From positions 8,135,501 through 8,199,500 of the forward strand of contig JAUIMM010000519.1 in assembly GCA_031769625.1 (NCBI GenBank): a stretch of 64,000 nt of DNA, given 5' to 3'. Position numbers and translations under genes: made by a program. The stretch is from Taudactylus pleione. Lineage: Eukaryota > Chordata > Amphibia > Anura > Myobatrachidae. Below are positions 33,027-44,540 of this stretch, piece by piece. Under the pieces are notes generated by a model. It ran no database searches, was not told where the DNA came from, and saw nothing but the letters and a program-made list of their open reading frames with translations. Position 1 is the stretch's first letter. Each line of letters begins with the position of its first letter.

Positions 33027-34105
33027 AGTCACGCTACCACTCACATGGTAACACACGGTTATTGGTCTCTCACCAAATGGGTGGATGGTGCCATAAGCAG
33101 GAAAGAACGCTTTGCCTTCGAACACCTGCTACCACTTTGTTGCTGAGAGACCACTATCCGTTATTGTGTGAGTTTAAGGAGCGCTGATTAGAATCCAGGG
33201 ACAAGGGAGGAAAAAGTTTGTTTTCCTTCGTTGATAAAATTTCATGTTAAAAGGGGAAGTCGCACAATAGCGTAAGGGTAATAATACATTTTGTGTAGCG
33301 GTTGCATTATTGTGTATGCGACTAGTCACACAATAGTGTATACGTATTTCCTGTATTGCCGCCGTCTGTTTAAACAAAGCCGTTGAGATTGCATTGTGAT
33401 ATTGATAGCGTGATAGCATGGTTTTAAATATCTTAATTGGTGCTGCCATATCTGGGTAAACGTTTATTTTTCTGCACAGGAAAAAGGTGTGTAACAGTGA
33501 ACGTGTGTTGGTAGGGGTAACATGTTCCCTAGCTAGGGGTATCGTAGGACCCTTAGGGGCTAGGCGCCTAGTGTTGGCCTAGTGGCTCGGTAGTAGAAAC
33601 CGAAGTCTATACACATAGCAGGTGTAGTTGTTGTTTTGTGTTAGGTATCGGCTCTCAGTGTGATCGCAGCATTCAGTGATCAGTTAGGGTTATTGGGCAT
33701 TGTGATTGAGCTGCACAGTTGTGGCATATTGTGATTGTGAACTGAGTAGTGGTGGACGAAATCACTGAAAAGAGTAAGTGTTATTGGAATGCTTAAATTC
33801 TAGCAGTGCAAAGTACTCAAAAAGGGCTCAGGTGCGTGGAAGCAGCCTGGTTATTCTTCCATAGGTGTGTGGGCGCATCTTGTTAATATCGTCCACAGGT
33901 AAGTGAAAGTAGCCTTGGCATTCTTTCACTGATTTACATCTCTATTGAAAAGTTTAGTGTTATTTTCCCAAGATAGGAGCCAAGCAAACGTTAGAGATGT
34001 TAGATGATGTGCTGCTCTTGGAAGCGCCGATTAGGTTCGGCATGACATATTATGCATACTAAGTACGGTGCGTATGCAACTAGGTACTGTGATGTATAGT
34101 TTAAA
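33027..34105 (+). other. ERV 2 leader region
   Basis: This is the untranslated leader between primer site and gag remnant. A strong 5' splice-site sequence, CAG/GTAAGT, is at 33,896-33,904 and another GTAAGT at about 33,776. Either could have been the donor for the env message. No coding sequence is recognised. Confidence 0.5.
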
Positions 34106-34640
34106 ATGACGAGAATGAGTGTGAAACCATTTCCCAGAATTGGCAGCTTTGATAAGGAGGTATTGAACAATGTCCGACATAGCATCTGTATGGTGCACTC
34201 TCAAAAGAAAAAGATAAAGTATAACGATTGTTTAAAGCTATGACAGCACGAGGGGGATACGTGGCTATGGGGTGTGCATGCGACGCAAACCAGCATTGCA
34301 TGCACGATGCAGGGGAGTGTGCATGCAGCGCTAAGCAGCGTTGTGTGCATGCCGCAAAATAGCGCGCACGCACAGCAAGGTAGCGTTGCCGAAGGTAATG
34401 TCAGTAGTTCACACATACCACCACTGCCCTATGTGGATGGGGGTGAAGGTACAGTCAATATCAAAAATCATTAAAAAAAATCGTAATAAGTAACTTATAC
34501 CCTGATTTAAGTCACCCACAGAAAAATTTAATTATAGATGATGATGAATCCACCGTAAATTCAGCCATTGCCCAAGCTGTTAATCTGCAACCAGCAGGGG
34601 CAGCAGTTGAAACCGGTGAGAGTAGTGGAGAGCATGGCAG
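34106..34640 (+). pseudogene. gag: ERV 2 gag remnant
   Basis: The ATG at 34,106 opens a basic N-terminal segment of matrix-like composition, soon stopped. A second open part runs 34,274-34,474. Capsid and nucleocapsid signatures are not visible, so most of gag is deleted or decayed. The call rests on its place after the leader. I am moderately unsure. Confidence 0.4.
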
Positions 34641-35029
34641 GAGGGGGAATATTATTAGCACTTAAAGAGTGAAACCAGCAATAAAAAAAATAAAATAAAA
34701 TGTGTTTTAAAGCACCACTAGGACATTGCACCTCTAAAGAAATGTAATAAGTGTGTGTAAGCCTCAAGTAATTGTACATGTTGGTAAAATCAAGTGTCCT
34801 TGTTTACAGTAAACAGTGAGATTAAGAACTGAAGCACACTAACCCCTGCAGTATATCTGCAGTGAAACTATACAGGGTTTTTAAAGCAATGGCTCTGTTA
34901 TGTAGATGATTTATTGTTGTACTCTGATTTTGTTTGTCATGTTTAATGATACTAAACTGTCGTGCTTCATTTCTCATAAACAGGGCACAAGGTTGCAAAG
35001 AACAAACTACGGCCATGCCAGACCTTGTC

Positions 35030-36118
35030 TAAACCCAGGGGCTACAACATAACTGTTAACAGCTGTTCCAATAACAGGGCAGACAAAGCTGCAAAAAAGG
35101 GCAGCAGGTTTAAGAATAAATATGACAGTTGATCAAAGGGTGGTTTTTCAAACTGGTGATATGCAGAAATTAATTAAGATGCAGAATTTGTGTTCCATTC
35201 AGGAAAAGGCAGTCTGGAGATCAAAGGGATGTGAGCCAGAGTCCTCTGGACTCTGGAGAGATGAACAAGGTAAGCCAGTGGCTCCCAAGGCATATTACCC
35301 AAGCTTGGCTGAGGCAGCGCACGGTCTGACTCTGACCTGCTTGAGGAAAAACATTGGGAAAACAATACCGTCCAAGTCATCACACATCCCTCCAACAGAC
35401 GGACCTTTTCAGGTAATACAAATTGATTTCATCCAATTACCACCCTGCAGAAATCTTAAGTGTGTATTAGTTTGTGCAGATGTGTTTTCTAATTGGATAA
35501 CAGGCATATCCAGCTGCCACTAATACTGCTGTATTCACTGACAAAAAGGCTGTACAGGAGTTTGTATGCAGATACGGTATCCCTAGAATTATTAAAAGTG
35601 ATAGTGGTACTCTATTTCACAGGTGATGTCTTCCAGAACATGTGTAAGTTGATGGGTAATAATGGCGCCAGGACCACCCCCAGGTCGCCTCTTAATCTGT
35701 CCCCCTTTGAGATACTGTTCGGTAAACAACCTCATTTGATTGTCCACAGGATGATTTAAAGGGTAATAATGAGGTTACTGTGAGGTATCTTATAAAAATG
35801 AGTAAGCTATTGAAACAACAACAGCAGAAATTGAAAATATTGTCACCTGATATGCCTGAGACAAACTGTCATGATGTTGAACCTGGAGAATATGTAATGA
35901 TCCGTAATTTCTTATGTTCAGGTTGTTTGACTGACCGTTGGGAAGGACCATATCAGGTGCTGCTGACAAGTACGACATCTGTGATAGTAGCCGAGAGAGA
36001 TACCTGGGTCCATTCCAGCCACTGCAGAAAGGTTAATCACCCAGAGGAGATACAAGGCAGAATCGAGGCAGATATCATGGGCCTGTCGATTGCGTGCATG
36101 TTCCAGGAGAGTTGGTGA
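35030..36118 (+). pseudogene. pol: ERV 2 pol remnant: end of RNase H and integrase
   Basis: 35,060-35,110 resembles the end of retroviral RNase H (NRADKAAKK). Integrase follows. 35,122-35,523 includes the core entry FQVIQIDFIQLPPC, with a catalytic-type Asp, and 35,493-35,759 continues in other frames through GIPR and SPFEILFGKQP-type sequence. 35,780-36,118 is the C-terminal SH3-like domain (GEYVMIRNFLCSGCLTDRW, GPYQVLLTS). Stops and shifts separate the parts, and protease and RT are missing upstream. An inverted copy of the C-terminal domain lies at 36,470-36,607. Confidence 0.85.
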
Positions 36119-36168
36119 CTGCAGTGGAACACCTGAGCTAGAGAAATATACAGACCACTATTCCAGCA

Positions 36169-37991
36169 ATGGAATGGTGGGCTGTGATTATGGGGGGGTC
36201 TTTCTTCCTGGGTTTTTTTTCATTTTAGTTTGTCTTGGGATGTCTCATTTCTGTGACGGAGGATAGAGGATGGAGAGGGGAGCTGATGGTAATATCAATG
36301 GAGTGGAGTTGGGAGAAGGAGCAATACAGTCACAAGGGCGGTACCTGAACAAACCCAGTACAGTAATTGTTAAGAGAGCTGTTATTCTGGAAACTCAGAG
36401 ACAGTGTGAGGGTCTATCATCTGAGGATTATTGTATGTGTGAATTTTGTGGGTCCATAGTCGAATGTGCCTCGATTCCGCCTTGTATCTCCTCCGGGTGA
36501 TTAACCTTTCTGCAGTGGCTGGAATGGACCCAGGTATCTCTCTCAGCTACTTTCACAGATGTCGTACTTGTCAGCAGCACCTGATATGGTCCTTCCCACC
36601 GGTCAGACAAACGGTGCCAGCCTAAGTAAAAGCAGTATTGGGGTGGGTATCCTTTAGAGGATTATCATACTATGGTGGGCAAAGTTTTAAACCAGACTGA
36701 CTGTTGGGTGTGTTCTCATGTCCCTCAGGGACAGCATAATGTAGGGTTAGTGCCATTTCCATTGAATGTCTCTGAGGTTATAGAATTGCAACAAGGAAAG
36801 ACGCTGGATGGAAAATTTCTACACACCAAACCACCTTATTTTAAACTCCACCAGTACCAAGTAGATAAATCACTTTTATGTTTGAACATCACCAACTTCA
36901 AGAAACCAGGAAGTTGGGAGGTGACGGGGTATAACCAGATGATGACCTTCTCACTAAGAGCTGATAGTGAACCTATAAATCTTGAACTTTTACACACAAT
37001 TAGACTAGGTGGAAGACACTTTTGGTATAAATATACACTAAGTTCCACCAAAGAAATGGTTGGTAGGGTACCAGAAGGGTATTGTGCCAAGGTATTACAA
37101 CCATAAACTTGTATGAGTCAAATGGGAGAACCTGAAATAGGATCACTTGCAAGGGAAATGTGTGTGACGATAATGATGTTTATTATTCCTTATGTTCTCC
37201 CCGATGATGTATATTTTATATGTGGTAGAAAAGCATATAAGTGTCTCTCTCCGAGTTCCGAAGGTTTGTGTTATCTGGGAAGAGTACTCCCAGAGGTTAT
37301 GACACTTACACATGGTGAAATGCTTGGTATTCATAAAAACACACCATCACCATATCTTCACATACACAGTATGAACACAGAGACAAAAGAAATATGAATG
37401 ATACCTGGTGATGTACATAAAGCCACACAATTGATTAGTGAAACAACTGGCTGTCAAGTTTTAGTCACATTGGATCCCACCAGGATCACTCGGGGTACAC
37501 TAAATTTCAGATATATTCAAGATCTTCCTAAATTAATAGATAATATCACCGAGATGTATGATGACACATTTAGGTACACAGGTAAGGAGTTACAAGCTTA
37601 TAAGAAAGAACTTGTGCAACATAGGCTAGTGTTAAATTATTTAACAGCTGTTACTGGTGGATACTGTGTGACTCTAGCCACCCAGTTTGGTGTCAAGCGT
37701 TGTACATTCATCACCAATAAGTTTAATAACCCCAAGGAGGTGATAGACCAGAAGATGGATGAGATTCTGCAGTTAAAATGGGAATTTCGTAAGACCCATA
37801 ATGCTTCAGTGGCTGAAGTAGAGGAAAAGGTAGAAGAGTGGTTCTCTTGGTTGAACCCTGTAAAATGGTTCTCCGGTCTAGGAAAGTGGGTCCAGCAGTT
37901 GGTTGCTAGTGTAGGTAAACTCCTGATTCTCATGGTGGTTGTCATCTTAGTAATTGGCTTACTGTATGTGCCAGGTGTGTTCCTACTGTGA
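36169..37991 (+). pseudogene. env: ERV 2 env remnant (surface and transmembrane subunits)
   Basis: Env is the envelope glycoprotein. The start at 36,169 has a hydrophobic, signal-like stretch that is soon stopped. A surface-subunit part (36,672-37,106) has a CWVC motif at 36,702-36,713, the CXXC type found in class I envelopes. A transmembrane-subunit part (37,398-37,991, 197 codons) has a heptad-like helical region, a conserved cysteine pair about 12 residues apart near 37,660-37,700, and a hydrophobic membrane anchor of about 22 residues at the end. Stops and shifts lie between the parts, and an inverted integrase fragment disrupts the surface region. It is not functional as it stands. Confidence 0.85.
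36470..36607 (-). repeat. Inverted copy of the ERV integrase C-terminal segment inside env
   Basis: Read on the minus strand this repeats 35,932-36,070 almost exactly (DRWEGPYQVLLTSTTS and TWVHSSHCRKVNHPEE), with a few substitutions. The two copies face each other 400 bp apart. The copy is too similar to be an independent old element, so it arose by a local inverted duplication or template switch. Confidence 0.9.
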
Positions 37992-38404
37992 TGAAGTGTG
38001 GAAAAGGTACTTCTAAAACTATCAGGGAGAATGAAATCATGATGGTGCTTAGTAGCAATAATATGGATACCAAGGTAAATGACACATTGTATTACAATCC
38101 TGAACTAGAGTGTACAATCAGGTGATTGCTTAGGATTGGTCATGTATGATAAAATATTGCAAATGTTATTTTAAACACCCTAGCTAATGTAGTCTCCATT
38201 TCCCCCACTCCACTTTTATAGGTTCGATGAGATCCCACATCCTGCCCATGGTCCCGTAAGGGTTGTTTTACCCCTTCCCAAGGCACATTACTAACGGTTC
38301 AATGACCTGTGTCATACCGTATAGGACATTAGATAATAATTTATTATGCATGACTAACTAGGATAAAATTCTGATAGCGTCTTGTTTGCCATCAAAGGGT
38401 GGAC

Positions 38405-39774
38405 TGTCAAAGTTGAATAATCGCAATTCAACTGTTATCAGACGATTTGGTCGTCTGCTGTCTGATTTTTGTTGGTACAATCCATGATGGACCATTGCGT
38501 GCGCACCCACACAGTCGCACAACACTAAATAGTGAATAATATACAACACTCTCACACTGACAAACACAATATTCATGCATGGTTTAGTTAGTAATGAGAA
38601 ACAGCTTCTGTATACATGTCTGAGAAAAGTAATTAAAAAAATACACCAGTATACTGTGAGTGTGTTACATATAAATTGAGAAGCCCTGCATACAGACAAG
38701 TATGGCTGTGGCAATTGAAATATAACCCAGACACTGATATGCACAATTGAATTTGTCTGAATGAGAAACAATGGTCAGAGGTTTGCTTAAGAAGTACTAA
38801 CAAGTGTATTCTAAATAGGCAGAGGAAAACCTTTGAATTAGCTATCAGACGAAGTGGCAACTGCAGTCAGCTGGGGGTCTCTACCCTGCTTGAAAGTGAA
38901 CCTAGCTGCTTGTAACACCTTGCACTGTAGTTTTAAAAGATGTTAGAAAGGGATAAAAAAAAATATATGAATCCATCATAAATACACTGAATTGCATAAC
39001 ACACACATAGACTTTATCATAAGCACTCTACACATTAACGCACCACGCATATTAGCAACTTTACGCAAGATTCTCTTACACTTACACAAATTTCCTAAAA
39101 GGTTCCTTATTATAAAGGCTAATATTAGAAGGTTTATTCGTTATTGTATAATGTTATAAAATGCATGTATTTGATAGCTAAGGTTTAGTATGTAGTAGCC
39201 ACATCGTGTTTGGTGCTATTATAAACCAAATTTTATTTGCAGATCTCTGGTTCCATCGGCAAGGAGATCGCAGAAGGCATTCGCAAGATATGAATTATAG
39301 GTTAGAATGTATTTCTGTATGTAGTGTCTATTGTATAAGTTAAAACACACACAAAGAGCCATTGGAGGGCTGAACTACCATTGTACCAACTGACCTATGA
39401 CAGAAGAACCAAGAAGAACCTGTAGGATTATGCCAACTCGTTTCTATTGTATTGCCTATCTCTGCAAGGGTCTATATGCAAGCTCCCTAAACCTGCTAGC
39501 CAGTCATCATATTCTTTCTGTTGACGGAGGCTTCATCTTTGATGCCGGAAATCTGGATCCAGAGCGCCTGCATAATGTATTGACTGTACCTTGTTTATGT
39601 ATAATCTTTTGCGCTAATTGTATTTAGATCACAGTGTGTAACTATCTGCTTTTTGGTGAATAATATCTTATTGTGCTTCGGAACCACAATCCAAGTCTGG
39701 AAAGCAATTATTTCTTCTGCGACCTATAACGCTATTTAGCGACATTTTGGGAAAAATGGTTATTAGGAATTGAT
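38405..39774 (+). repeat. 3' LTR of ERV 2
   Basis: It begins TGTCAAAGTTGAATAATCGC and ends at GGAATTGATA before GATC. It matches the 5' LTR closely. The AATAAA near the end of the 5' LTR reads AAAAAT here. Confidence 0.88.
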
Positions 39775-39778
39775 AGAT

Positions 39779-40405
39779 CGTAGTCCCCATGCAGTGCTAA
39801 TTAGCACTCTGCCAGAGATTTCAGTGAAATCTCCTGTATTGTGCTTTTAGTACTGTACATAGGAACAAAACATAAAGTTATGCAGAAACTACAGTTTCTA
39901 CATCATTTTATAAAAAAAGCTTGATTTCTAGGTTCCCATTACATTTCTGCTTCTACTTCTTATAATCATAATAAAACTGTAATATTGTAAGATTATCAGA
40001 TTATCCTACAAAACAACAAAAGCTCAAGTATTTTTCTGTCTGTGTTGCATAATACTCCATCTATATCCAGTGGTGCAATATAATTGACATGCAAATTCAC
40101 ACAAAACAAAAGTCTGTACCTTTTGTGCAAGAATTGATGAATGCAGAACCGGTAATATGTTAGATGAAAAAATACTTGTTTCTTGTGCTGCAGATAATGA
40201 GCCCTATAAGGGAGAAAAGAAAAAGTTACTTTTGTACTGTGATAGCCACTGGAAAGTTGTATGTAGTTTGATTATAAATGAAATAGATGGAAAAGAAACA
40301 ATAGACTATGTATACACATTATTTGAAATCACCTCTATCATCCTAATTTGAAGGATTTCTTAGTATTCTATGAAGGGGCAACAAAAAAAAGCAAACATCA
40401 CTGCG
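39779..40405. other. Unassigned AT-rich stretch
   Basis: No gene is supported. A 64-codon open frame at 40,157-40,351 (plus) has no recognised domain. It does not have good splice sites at both ends. Confidence 0.45.
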
Positions 40406-40407
40406 CT

Positions 40408-40743
40408 AGGCAGCACAGATGGTGTAATGGTTTGCATTACTGCCTCACAGCACTGAGGTCGTGGGTTCGATACCCACTACGGCCCTAACTGTATGGAGGT
40501 TGTATATTCTCCCTGTACTTGCCTGGGTTTCCTCTGGGTGCTCCGGTTTCCTCCCACACTCCAAAAATATACTGGTAGGTTACTTGGCTTCTAACAAATA
40601 TTACCCCTAGTGTGTACATGTGTGTGCACATGTGATAGGAAATATAGATTCTGAGCTCCACTGGGGCAGGGACGGATGTGAATGGCCAACTATTCTCTGC
40701 AAAGCTCTATATAAGTAACTGGTAATAAATAAATAATAAATAG
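40408..40743 (+). repeat. tRNA-derived SINE
   Basis: The head looks like a tRNA: A box TGGTGTAATGG at 40,419-40,430 and B box GGTTCGATACC at 40,464-40,474, the internal RNA polymerase III promoter. The body has GTTTCCTCCCACACTCCAAA and the stretch GAGCTCCACTGGGGCAGGGA, shared by SINE/LINE tails in lower vertebrates. It ends in an (AATAAATA)n tail. It is not a functional tRNA gene because the acceptor stem is lacking. Confidence 0.88.
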
Positions 40744-40959
40744 GTATACTCAATATTCAGTTGAGTAAAAATCAGTATAAAAGTGTGCTCTCCATTATGA
40801 AAACATTGAGACTCAAGGTAATAAAACAATATATCTTTACTAATACATAATTATAATAAATACATAGCGGAAAAATGTTTATGAAAATGCCATAGATTAT
40901 TGCTAGCAGTATCCCTGCTTATAATGGATACAATAATTAAATACACATGTAACAATTAT

Positions 40960-41130
40960 CTAAAAATTCAGTTTTGTATGATAAATGGTGCTCCAGCCAA
41001 TTAGCTCCCAACTGTCATTTTTCAAACAGGTGACAGTTGGGAGCTGATTGGCTGGAGCACCATTATCATACGCAACAAGTTTTATCACTCATTGTGAATG
41101 ATAAAACTCGATGATAAATGAAGCCCTTAG
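40960..41130. repeat. Palindromic MITE fragment (second copy at 57,573-57,777)
   Basis: ATGGTGCTCCAGCCAATTAG at 40,985 is mirrored by CTGATTGGCTGGAGCACCAT at 41,043 around a short loop. The outer right part has TTTTATCACTC and AATGATAAAACTCG words. The 57.6-kb copy is more complete and shows both ends. Confidence 0.8.
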
Positions 41131-41249
41131 GCTGCGTACACACCTATAGATACAGTATATTTGTCCGTTCTGTCTGATGTGAAGGAAAATCTGATCTGTT
41201 TTCTGGTGTTTGGGAGCAAATTTCTATTGTTATTTGCTCCCATACATTA

Positions 41250-41882
41250 CCAATGCACTCGAGAGAGACACAAGTAACGGTGTGCAGATGCACTTTTGCA
41301 TCATGGGGTGCACTCGAGAGAGACACTGGTATTGATGTGCAGACACTTTTGCACCACGGGGTGCACTCGAACAATAATACAGGCAGTGATGCAAGTTGCT
41401 CTGTAGCTCACAGAAGACACTGGCAGAGATGTAGTTGCACTGCTGCTCACAGGAAACACTGGAGACTTGGCACACAGGCAGAGATGTTGTTTGCACTGCT
41501 GCTCACTGAAAACACTAGGAACTGAACATGGAAACCAAGGGAACCTGGAACAAGACTCTACTAGCACATAGGAGTGACAATTGTTGATCAGGCAACTTCC
41601 TGGAGTTCTGGTGCCGGATATATACCCAGGGGTAGCAGATGATTGGAGCACAGCATCAGCTGACCGAGATCATGCTACCACTGGTTGGGAGGTTGTCACA
41701 TGATAGGAACTATCATGGTGGCGCCCATGCTAGGAACTCCGATCCCCAACACACACAGCCGACCATGGAAGTTCACAAGCACCTAAGGCAAAATGCTCAG
41801 CACCTCGCCCATCACTGCACCAGACGTCTGACCAAATAAAAAGTCAGGTGAGAGATAGCCGATCCTAGGCCGAACCCTGACA
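41250..41882 (-). repeat. 3' LTR (partial) of the gag-only element
   Basis: On the minus strand it starts TGTCAGGGTTCGGCC right after a run of nine G's. It ends in about two units of an approximately 55-bp tandem repeat with GGGGTGCACTCGAGAGAGAC. The same unit closes the 5' LTR part near 45,510-45,585. Confidence 0.7.
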
Positions 41883-42198
41883 GTCCCCCCCCCTTTCAGG
41901 GTGGACACCAGACACCCCCGAAGGCTCGAATGGAACTTCTCAGAAGGACAGAACACGAAAAGTGAATATCTCCAGATAATCCTTCTTGGGCTCAAGCTTC
42001 CAAAAAACCTTGAAGAGATCTTCACTAGGAGTACAAGAAAAAAAGGTTTTACTTGAAAACACCAAACAATCTTGTTTGAAAACATAAGAAGAGTTTGAAG
42101 ATTATAAAGAACAAGGCACACAACTACCGGATGGTCTCTCAAACTTCAAATTGGACTAATAATCTGAAAAAATGGTCACTTAGTCATAGAAAGGTTGG

Positions 42199-42905
42199 TC
42201 ACCAGGAAGTCATCGATTCTTCATCTTTTTCTGAGATTTTTTTCGAACCACTTGAAGAAGACGACTTAAGTTGCAAATGGTCTCTCACAGGAACTACTGA
42301 AAATAGTTTTTCATTGTACTCAAGATCGTAGTCAGAATCTGTATTATAATTCATCATTTTAGTAGTTTTCTCCTTCTGAATTGGCTGTCCTTGCGCCAGA
42401 TTATTTTGGAAAAACTCAAAGAAGTGCATCTGAGTTTAATGGTGGAAGATGGTACTCTAAGGCTAGGGACTTCGTTGAGGCGAGTGTCTATGAGTGAACT
42501 GCCTGGATAAGTTGGCCTAAATTCTTTAATGACAGCTGCACTAAAAGCTACTAAGTCTGACAGCATCGGATCCTTTGAATCATAAATAGGCTCAACCCAG
42601 TCCCAAGCTTTACCTCGGAGAGATGAAATTATATATTTTACTACATTAGTAGGCTTGATTTCAGACCATGGAAAGAATTTCATAATAGCGATGAAGTGAT
42701 CCACCAAGGCATAACACTGCGTTATATCTCCATAAAAAAAAATGGGCATAGAAACATCAGATGGATCCTGAGTGATACTTATAGATGTAGTGGTAGCATC
42801 ATCTTGTGAACCTCTTAACTGATGGGATACTAAAATGTTTGACTTTGACACAACACCGGAAGAATCTTCCTTGACTAAAGAACCGGAGATCCTTTCTTGG
42901 TGCAA
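42199..42905 (-). pseudogene. gag: Capsid-like C-terminal part of the gag-only element
   Basis: On the minus strand, 42,905-42,354 (183 codons) includes MPIFFYGDITQCYALVDHFI and YIISSLRGKAWDWVEPIYDS. The pattern matches the capsid of Ty3/gypsy Gag (a Phe-x-Gly-Asp start, about 20 residues to a Phe/Leu helix, then I-x-x-L-x-G-x-A-x-x-W). A frameshift near 42,430 leads into 42,429-42,199, a Ser/Lys/Glu-rich tail (QLKSSSSSGSKKISEKDEES). It follows the minisatellite, whereas in normal gypsy Gag the capsid comes before the zinc knuckle. Here the knuckle lies upstream. Confidence 0.75.
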
Positions 42906-42906
42906 G

Positions 42907-44540
42907 AAACTTGAGATATTTCCCTGGGATACTGACTTATAAACCCCTTTTTGGGATGTAAGACTTGAGACTTTCTCCTGGGGTGTGAGACCCTCTTCCA
43001 GGGTGTAACACTGGAAAACCCCTGCTGGGGTATAGGACTAGAAACCCCTTCCTGAGGTGTGAAGGTTGAAAACCCCCTGGGGTACACAACTAGAAACCTC
43101 CTCTGGAGGTACGATGCTTGAAACCCCCTCCTGGGGTGAGGAACTTGAGACCCCCTCTTGGGGTGTGAGGCTTGAAACTCCCTCCTGGGGTGATGACCTC
43201 AAAATGAGGACCCTCTCTTGGGGCACAACACTTGAAATCCTCTCCTGGGGTATAACACTGGGAATCCCATCCTGGGGTAAGATACTTGGACCCCCATCCT
43301 GGGGTAGGATACTTGAAGTCCCTATCTGGGGAATAGCACTTGAAACTCCCTCTCGGGGCATGACACATGAAACTCCTCCTGGGGTATAGCATTTGAGACC
43401 CCCTCCTTGGGGTATGACACATGAAACCACTCCTGGGGTATAGCATCAGAAAACCCCTGTTGGGGTACAGCTCTTGAACCTTTGTCTTGGGAATAAAGAT
43501 TAGAGACCCCCATCCTGGGTTATATAACTCGAATTGGAAACTGCATCCTGAGGAGAGAAACTTATATTCTTCTTCTGTGGTGAAGAACTCAAAACGAAGA
43601 CCCTCTCCTGGGGTACTAAACTTGAAACCCCCTTTTGGGGTGAGAGACCCAAGGCCCCCTCCTGGAGTACAGGCCTTGACACTCCCTGTTGGAGTGTGGG
43701 ACCTAAAACCCCCTTCTGGGGAAGCTGACTTGGCTTTTCCTTTCAGGTACGAAATATGAAACCCCCTTTTGGGATGCAAAAACAGAGACTTTCTCCTGGG
43801 GTGAGTGACTCAAAACCCCCTTTTGAGGTACAAAACTTGAAACCCTTTCTTGGGGTGTAACACTTGAAATGAAGGCCCTCTCCTGGGACGTAAGGCTCGA
43901 AACGAAGGCCCCCTTCTGTTGCGTGAAACTCGAAATTAAACCCCTCTCTTGGGGAATGTGACTCGAAATGAAGGCCCCCTCCTGGGGCATGAAACTCTAA
44001 ATGAAACTCCTCTCTTGGGGAATGTAACTCAAAATGAAGGCCCCCTCCTGGGGCGTGAAACTTGAAACCGCTCCTTGGGGTTTAGCACCAGAAGACCCCT
44101 CCTGGGGAACAAAACTTGTAGCACCTTCTTGGGGTGAGAAACTTGAAATAGAAGCCCCCTCCTGGGGCACAGCACTTGGAACCTTTTCTGGAGTGTGAGA
44201 CTTGCAATTAAAGCCCCCTCCTAGGGAACGGTATTTATGTCCCCCTCTTGGGTTGAGAAACTTTAGGTTCAAGCCCCCTCTTGGGGCATAGCACCTGGAA
44301 CCCCTTCCTGGGGTGTGAGATTTGTAATTAAAGCCCCCTCCTGGGGCAAACACCCGAAAACCTCTCCTGGGGTAAGAAACTTGTACTTGAAACCCCCTCC
44401 TGGGGCACCGCACTTGGAACCCCTTTCTGGGGTAGGTCACCTGAAAACTCCTCCTGGGGTATGAAACTTTATTCTCCCTCTTGGGGAGAGCGACTTTAAA
44501 CTCTCATTTGAGTAGATACCCTTGAGACCCACTCCCAGAC
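42907..44540 (-). repeat. 27-bp minisatellite within gag-like coding
   Basis: On the plus strand the unit is of the form CTTGAAACCCCCTCCTGGGG plus seven variable bases. Starts at 43,117, 43,144, 43,171 and 43,198 show the 27-bp spacing. Some units carry an extra in-frame 9 bp (AAAATGAGG). About 60 copies are present. As 27 is a multiple of three, each frame yields a 9-residue repeat; on the minus strand these read as TPQEGVSSx or PRRGFQVxx types in different frames. Occasional indels shift the frame, so open stretches at 43,090-43,779, 43,703-43,990 and 43,997-44,440 are pieces of one array. Confidence 0.93.

Larger units (their letters stand above)
31621..39774 (+). mobile_element. Endogenous retrovirus 2, class I (gamma/epsilon-like), internally deleted
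   Basis: Two LTRs of about 1.4 kb in direct orientation (31,621-33,006 and 38,405-39,774) bound an internal part with primer site, gag remnant, RNase H/integrase and env. A GATC duplication flanks the provirus (31,617-31,620 and 39,775-39,778). The primer site resembles a proline-tRNA type, common in class I retroviruses. Protease and almost all of the reverse transcriptase are gone, and every remaining gene has stops or shifts, so it is inactive. A more decayed relative is at 17.7-20.4 kb and a related solo LTR at 50,995. Confidence 0.9.

Noticed and set aside
40157..40351. 64-codon open frame as a host exon
   Set aside because: No convincing donor site, no recognisable domain, and the length is expected by chance in AT-rich DNA.
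40408..40480. Functional tRNA gene
   Set aside because: A and B boxes are present, but there is no paired acceptor stem and the sequence continues into a SINE body and A/T-rich tail.
42907..44540. CRISPR-like regular repeats
   Set aside because: Units are contiguous with 27-bp period and no unique spacers; the repeat lies in a eukaryotic retroelement gag. It is a minisatellite.
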